A DNA stretch of 64,000 nucleotides, from NCBI GenBank assembly GCA_942490945.1, contig CALNYZ010000044.1, positions 892,024-956,023 of the forward strand, given 5' to 3'. Positions within the stretch are counted from its first letter, which is position 1; each line of letters begins with the position of its first letter. Under the pieces are notes generated by a model, which had not been told where the DNA came from, searched no databases, and saw only the letters and a program-made list of their open reading frames with translations. This document shows positions 60,236 to 64,000 of the stretch, piece by piece. Position numbers and translations under genes: made by a program. This DNA comes from CALNYZ01 sp942490945 (GTDB lineage Bacteria > Pseudomonadota > Gammaproteobacteria > UBA6429 > Thiohalophilaceae).

Positions 60236-61766
60236 AGGGCCGGCTCCCATTGTGGTGGCGGTCCATCCCGCTCCCCTGGTGGTGCGCGAACTGGCCGAGC
60301 CCCTGACCCGGGAAGTGGAGCCTCTGCCCACTCCGGCAGTACCACCGGAGCCAACACGGCCACAGGTCGTCATCCCGGCACCGCAGAAGCCCGCCCCGGC
60401 CCCGGTTGAACAGGAATCCGCAGAGGAAGTTGCCCGTGCCCCCGTACCGGATAAACCGGACGAGCCGGAAGAGGCCCCCGCAAAACCGGAACAACCTGAA
60501 TCCACCCGTCCGGCCGCCCCGATCCTGGTGGCGCAGGAAACGTATGGTCCTCTAAAACGCGGAGAGTCGCTTGACTCGATCGTGTCGGATCTGAAACTGG
60601 GAGAACCCATAAAGCAGAAGGCCGCCGTGGCGTTGTGGATGGACAACAAGGACAAGTTCATCAAAGGCAACATCCATGGTTTGGCGGCAGGGGTGGAATT
60701 GAACCTGACTTCGCTGGACGCCCGCCTGAAAGAGGTGAGCGAGCAGAGAGCCCGGTGGCTGATCCAGAACCACTGGCAGGAGTGGGAATTGATCCGGGAC
60801 CGGTTGAAGCTGGCCTCGGAGGTGGATTTGAACCCCATGGTGGCAGAATTGCTGGCTCCCCCGCCGGACCGGGATGTGCAGAAGGCGGTCGTCGCGAATC
60901 TGGAAGCCTGGAGAAGCAGTTGGGAGCAGGGGGACCTCCCGCGCCACCTCGCCCTGTTTTCCAAGCGGCCGCCGGTTGCGGGGAAAACCCGTGGGTTTGT
61001 CTACTGGCAACGGTTCAAAGGCATGATGTTCCAGCGACACCAGCAAGTCCGCTTGCGGATCGGCGCGCCCCTGGTGGTCCTTCAGGGAGACATGGCGTTT
61101 GTCGGATTCGACCAGTGGTTTGATTCTGAAAAAATGCAGAGTTTTGGCAGGAAGACCCTGGAATGGGTGCGGGATGGGAACGCGTGGAAAATCGTCAATG
61201 AACATTTCGCGGTAAAGAAATTTTTCAACAAACTGCGGGCCGGCGGCAGTGAGTCCGGGCCGGTTACGGAAGCGGATTTTTCAAAGCCCGCTTCCCTGAC
61301 CTATCCCATCGTGGTGCACGCGTCGACCCAGCTGGACCTGACCTCCGCGGTGAAGGTGCTGAATCAACTGCGCGGACAGGGCCGGCACGCCTACCTCGCT
61401 CCCCTTTATGTGACGCCGGTAAAGAAAATTTACCGCGTCCTGGTCAGTCGTCTTTCGGACTGGAACAGCGCGGAAGAGCTGACACGGGAAATCCGGAGGC
61501 TGAAGGAATCTCGTTTTGCGGCTCCCAAGCGGTTTCCGTTCGCGCTGAATGCGGGAGAATTTCTGCAGGAAGCGGAAGCGGAGGCTTTGGCGGAAACGCT
61601 GAGGCAGAAGGGGATTTCCTCGTATCTCCATTCAGCGGGTGGAGGGAATTTCCCCAGTCCGGTAACGCAGGTGCTCATCGGGGCGTTTCTTGAAAAGGAA
61701 AATGCCGAACGCTATGCCGCCGAACTGGCGCAGGCTGGTGTCAAGGTGAGTCTGGTGGCTCCGTAG
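60111..61766 (+). CDS. FimV/SPOR-type envelope protein, C-terminal part (frame interrupted)
   Basis: The frame is real from about 60162 (PGESAETESLQ) to 61766; the first 17 residues from 60111 are frame artefact. A Pro-rich tether covers about 35-145. A LysM-like unit (TYGPLKRGESLDSIVSDLKL) is followed at about 255-375 by a Cds6/SnoaL-like domain (WEQGDLPRHLALFSKR, WVRDGNAWKIVNEHF), then two SPOR-type halves (YPIVVHASTQLDLTSA, VTQVLIGAFLEKENAERYAAEL). SPOR domains bind denuded peptidoglycan at the septum. A single-base shift restores one 717-residue protein. Confidence 0.75.
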   Translation: MNWSTQEKFRTRPRRRTPGESAETESLQAEAKENGEEAGGNKGPAPIVVAVHPAPLVVRELAEPLTREVEPLPTPAVPPEPTRPQVVIPAPQKPAPAPVEQESAEEVARAPVPDKPDEPEEAPAKPEQPESTRPAAPILVAQETYGPLKRGESLDSIVSDLKLGEPIKQKAAVALWMDNKDKFIKGNIHGLAAGVELNLTSLDARLKEVSEQRARWLIQNHWQEWELIRDRLKLASEVDLNPMVAELLAPPPDRDVQKAVVANLEAWRSSWEQGDLPRHLALFSKRPPVAGKTRGFVYWQRFKGMMFQRHQQVRLRIGAPLVVLQGDMAFVGFDQWFDSEKMQSFGRKTLEWVRDGNAWKIVNEHFAVKKFFNKLRAGGSESGPVTEADFSKPASLTYPIVVHASTQLDLTSAVKVLNQLRGQGRHAYLAPLYVTPVKKIYRVLVSRLSDWNSAEELTREIRRLKESRFAAPKRFPFALNAGEFLQEAEAEALAETLRQKGISSYLHSAGGGNFPSPVTQVLIGAFLEKENAERYAAELAQAGVKVSLVAP

Positions 61767-61792
61767 CAAACGCCAAGTCCGGATTTCGACAC

Positions 61793-61825
61793 AAAAAAAA
61801 CCGCCTGGGCAAATCGCCCAGGCGG
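61793..61825 (-). terminator. Rho-independent terminator of the HU gene
   Basis: Perfect 10-bp stem CCGCCTGGGC (61801-61810), loop AAATC and GCCCAGGCGG (61816-61825). On the minus strand the stem is followed by eight T (A run 61793-61800), placing it about 110 bases downstream of the HU stop. Confidence 0.9.
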
Positions 61826-61933
61826 ATGTAATTCCAAGGATCTCTTAAATTCTTTTAGTCAGCCGCAGGCCGCCCACTTGAAAAGCGAATGGGCGATCCA
61901 GGATTCAATTCTGTTCGTAGAGATGCCCTTGTA

Positions 61934-62212
61934 TTACAGAGAATTTTTAAGTGCGGGGGCCGGTTTGAATCCTACGGTTTTACTAGCTTTGATTTTGATT
62001 TCCTCTCCCGTCTGCGGGTTTCTGCCTTTACGGGCCTTTCGGCTTCTGACGGTAAACGTGCCAAATCCAGGATAAGCAAAACGTTTATCCTTTTTAATGG
62101 ATTTGCCAATGGTGTCAAAAGTTGCGTCAATGATGTCACCAGCCAGCCGCTTGCTCACGGCGTCATCTTTTACTGCTTTTGTTACGGCGTTGATCAAGTC
62201 GTCCTTAGTCAA
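61934..62212 (-). CDS. HU/IHF family DNA-binding protein
   Basis: 92 residues, the family's usual size. It opens TKDDLINAVTKAVKDD and carries GDIIDATFDTIGKSIKKDKRF, then PGFGTFTVRSRKARKGRNPQTGEEIKIKASKTVGFKPAPALK, the signature of HU. It bends and compacts DNA as a dimer. The start is TTG at 62212 with GGGAGGG at seven bases; an ATG four bases... upstream is out of frame and stops at once. It is divergent from def. Confidence 0.95.
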   Translation of the reverse strand: MTKDDLINAVTKAVKDDAVSKRLAGDIIDATFDTIGKSIKKDKRFAYPGFGTFTVRSRKARKGRNPQTGEEIKIKASKTVGFKPAPALKNSL

Positions 62213-62410
62213 TGGGCATCCCTCCCTTCCCTAGTGTGATGTGCAAACCGGTGGCCATTATAAAAAATTCCTTCCGAAAGACAAACAAAAATTTTTTCAC
62301 GCCACCTCAGTTGCGGCTTGACTCAACCCGGTTTTCATGAAAAGGGCCGGGGGTGGGATTTTATGTTAAAATGGCCTTAAAACGACCCATCTGTTTCAGG
62401 AGTGAAATTC

Positions 62411-62974
62411 ATGGCGGTATTAAAAATTGCCCGATTGGGCAATCCTGTGTTGAGGCAGACAGCCCGGCCTGTGGACCTCGAAAAACTGAACGGGGATGCC
62501 GGTGAAGAACTTCAACAATTCATCGACGATCTCATTGACACCATGCATCACGAGGGAGGTGTCGGGATCGCGGCGCCCCAGGTTGGAAAATCCATTCAGA
62601 TCATCATCGCGGAATACCATGCGAACGAACGTTACCCGGATCAGAAAGACATTCCACTTTCCGTTCTGATCAATCCGGTCATCACCCGTTATGGAAATGA
62701 GACGCTTTCATTCTGGGAAGGTTGCCTGAGTCTCAACGACCTTCGGGGACTCGTCACACGGCCGGACGAAGTGACGGTGGAGGCGTTCGACCGCAAGGGA
62801 CAACCGGTGACGATTGAAGCCCGTGGTTTTTACGCCATTGTGCTCCAACATGAAATCGACCACCTTCACGGCAAGGTGTTTATTGACCGAATGACCGACT
62901 TCACCCGCCTGGCCTACGATGAGGAATTCCAGGAATACTGGCTGGAGGAAGCCGGTCAGCCTGCTGAAATATAA
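62411..62974 (+). CDS. def: peptide deformylase
   Basis: 187 residues from the ATG at 62411 (AGGAG upstream; a further ATG lies at 62402). It removes the formyl group from nascent N-terminal Met. Motif 1 GVGIAAPQVG, motif 2 EGCLSL (about 103-108) and motif 3 QHEIDHLHG (His147, His151, Glu148) are complete, so the Fe-binding site is intact. The C-terminus is extended slightly past the usual 170 residues. It stands after HU's promoter region, followed by an unknown gene. Confidence 0.96.
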   Translation: MAVLKIARLGNPVLRQTARPVDLEKLNGDAGEELQQFIDDLIDTMHHEGGVGIAAPQVGKSIQIIIAEYHANERYPDQKDIPLSVLINPVITRYGNETLSFWEGCLSLNDLRGLVTRPDEVTVEAFDRKGQPVTIEARGFYAIVLQHEIDHLHGKVFIDRMTDFTRLAYDEEFQEYWLEEAGQPAEI

Positions 62975-62988
62975 GGGGTTATTGGCTT

Positions 62989-63339
62989 ATGTCTGAGAGC
63001 GTCAACACACTTGAAGAGGAAATCCTGGCCTTGTATCGCGAGCCTGTGATCGGCTCAGGATACGCCAATACCTATGGCGAGCAGAACCTGGTGGCCCTGG
63101 TTGAAAAGTACCGTTCGCTGGATGCAAACGGCATGAACTTCATGTCGGATCTGGTGACGGCGTATTCGACCTCGACCGATCTTTCGGCGAGTTACATTTC
63201 AGTCGGGGTGCTGCACGCTCTTGGTTTGAATGAACAGGTCAACTCCGCCTACGCCTGGGCAAAAACACAGGATGCGTCGCAAAGTATTGCCCATCATTTT
63301 GATATCGGAAAATCACTCGCCGATCACTTTATTTCCTGA
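62989..63339 (+). CDS. hypothetical protein
   Basis: 116 residues, soluble, mainly helical, beginning SESVNTLEEEILALYREPVI. It includes YGEQNLVALVEKYRSLDANGM and SYISVGVLHALGLNEQVNSAY. There is no signal peptide. I recognise no family. The ATG at 62989 is 14 bases after the def stop and follows AAGGGG, so it is probably co-transcribed with def. Confidence 0.7.
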   Translation: MSESVNTLEEEILALYREPVIGSGYANTYGEQNLVALVEKYRSLDANGMNFMSDLVTAYSTSTDLSASYISVGVLHALGLNEQVNSAYAWAKTQDASQSIAHHFDIGKSLADHFIS

Positions 63340-63373
63340 AACAGGTTTCGACGGACCATTTCCCGGCAATGTT

Positions 63374-64000
63374 TTAAAGAGATGTCGGCGGCATTTTGGC
63401 GTCGCTCGGTTCGACGGGGCAAAGAGACCCCACGCATTCCCCGCGTTTGAACCGGCGGTTGAGAAATAGCAGAAAGCCCCCCCACGCGATTCCCGGCAAC
63501 AGGAAAATCACCGCGATTGCCTGCGCGGTCGAATGCAGGTCCCAGCCCAGGGTGTCGACCATGATGCCGACGAGGAAATTGCTCAACCCCATGACCAGGG
63601 TCAGGAGGGCCATTTCGAGGCTGAAAATTCGCCCCAGAAACCGGTCTTCGGCTTCCAGGTGGATGAGGGCGGAGCTGAAAACCCAGATCATGGACCCGAA
63701 AAAAGTGGCCAGGCCAATGGACACGGTGGCCATCACGAGGGATTCGGAATTGGAAAACAGGTAATAGGACGCGGCGCCGAGGAAAAAAGCCCCGGCGATG
63801 GCGATTCTCAACACCTGTGACGTTTCGCCGAACAGGCGGCGCACCAGGGGCGGCCCCAGGGCCGCGCCGATACCGCGTCCTGAATAGATAATGCCGATGC
63901 CCATGGAGACCATCTCCGGGGCAGAGTATATTCGGGCGGAATAAAGTGGAATGAGGGTCATGATGCCTCCGGCCAGCGCCAGGCCCGATTTCAAAAGGGC
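63374..64000 (-). CDS. MFS-type transporter, C-terminal part (runs off the window)
   Basis: At least 206 residues, open to the window edge, so the N-terminal half is missing here. It has at least five or six membrane helices: GIIYSGRGIGAALGPPLVRRLF, IAIAGAFFLGAASYYLF, VMATVSIGLATFFGSMIWVF, LEMALLTLVMGLSNFLVGIMVD, AQAIAVIFLLPGIAWGGFLLFL. The GxxxGP and RIFSLE segments are typical of the MFS C-terminal half. The substrate is unknown. Confidence 0.85.
   Translation of the reverse strand, partial: ALLKSGLALAGGIMTLIPLYSARIYSAPEMVSMGIGIIYSGRGIGAALGPPLVRRLFGETSQVLRIAIAGAFFLGAASYYLFSNSESLVMATVSIGLATFFGSMIWVFSSALIHLEAEDRFLGRIFSLEMALLTLVMGLSNFLVGIMVDTLGWDLHSTAQAIAVIFLLPGIAWGGFLLFLNRRFKRGECVGSLCPVEPSDAKMPPTSL

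Noticed and set aside
61801..61825. Hairpin as terminator of the FimV/SPOR gene
   Set aside because: No T-tract on the plus strand; the T run follows on the minus strand, so it serves HU.
61840..61930. tRNA-like GATTCAATTC near the HU end
   Set aside because: No acceptor stem or anticodon arm can be folded around it.

Overview
The window is a gene-dense stretch (mid-50s % GC by eye) of the chromosome of a Gram-negative bacterium. That reading rests on lipoproteins, RND efflux, a FimV/SPOR-type envelope protein, PrsW and MscS proteins, and the housekeeping genes rplU-rpmA-obg, aroK, coaX, def and an HU gene. The SxtJ/DUF5989/carbamoyltransferase module, many TPR/LRR/pentapeptide scaffolds and stand-alone c-type haem lipoproteins fit an environmental lineage such as Nitrospinota. 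That assignment is an impression, not a result. No prophage, insertion sequence, CRISPR array, rRNA or tRNA was seen.

Layout. 1-5 kb: a DUF1566 secreted protein, a minus-strand membrane operon (PrsW-like protease, GYF/DUF4234-like protein, TPR protein), a parvulin, and a TPR-methyltransferase fusion. 5-8 kb: a large secreted M6-type metalloprotease with a C-terminal FG-GAP/VCBS-like tail. 8-14 kb: an unknown polytopic protein, a tiny histone H1-like protein, a fused myo-inositol-1-phosphate synthase/nucleotidyltransferase, and a protein built of Leu-Pro-Asp repeats. 14-20 kb: an RND pump, then a TetR regulator and an OsmC protein sharing a 17-bp operator. 20-34 kb: methyltransferase, diguanylate cyclase, a 1562-residue CFI-box secreted protein, a three-gene cluster ending in an SGNH hydrolase, MscS channel, pentapeptide repeat protein, and two tiny ORFs. 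34-42 kb: a signalling block (MHYT-PAS-PP2C phosphatase, STAS-like protein, GAF histidine kinase, HDOD protein). 42-47 kb: a Cys-rich secreted protein with an STN-like partner, then sxtJ-DUF5989-carbamoyltransferase-coaX. 47-54 kb: three RNI-type leucine-rich-repeat genes interleaved with a TusA-like protein, a Sel1 protein, aroK, an AlkA-like glycosylase, and methyltransferases. 54-64 kb: rplU-rpmA-obg, a zinc-ribbon/FliL-like protein with a 102-bp tandem duplication, lytic transglycosylase, dihaem lipoprotein, FimV/SPOR protein, HU, peptide deformylase, and a truncated MFS transporter.

Three genes are interrupted by apparent +1 shifts: carbamoyltransferase at a CCCC-TGA, the FimV-like gene at a CCCCC run, and a putative lipoprotein near 53.49 kb. 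Two of the three lie at C runs, so indel errors in the assembly are the simplest explanation. The CCC-TGA-C context in the carbamoyltransferase is also a plausible programmed frameshift site. The most promising observations are the inositol synthase-nucleotidyltransferase fusion, the Leu/Pro/Asp repeat protein, the self-consistent TetR operator pair, the long inverted repeats at 47.1 and 47.5 kb, and the CFI-box giant protein.
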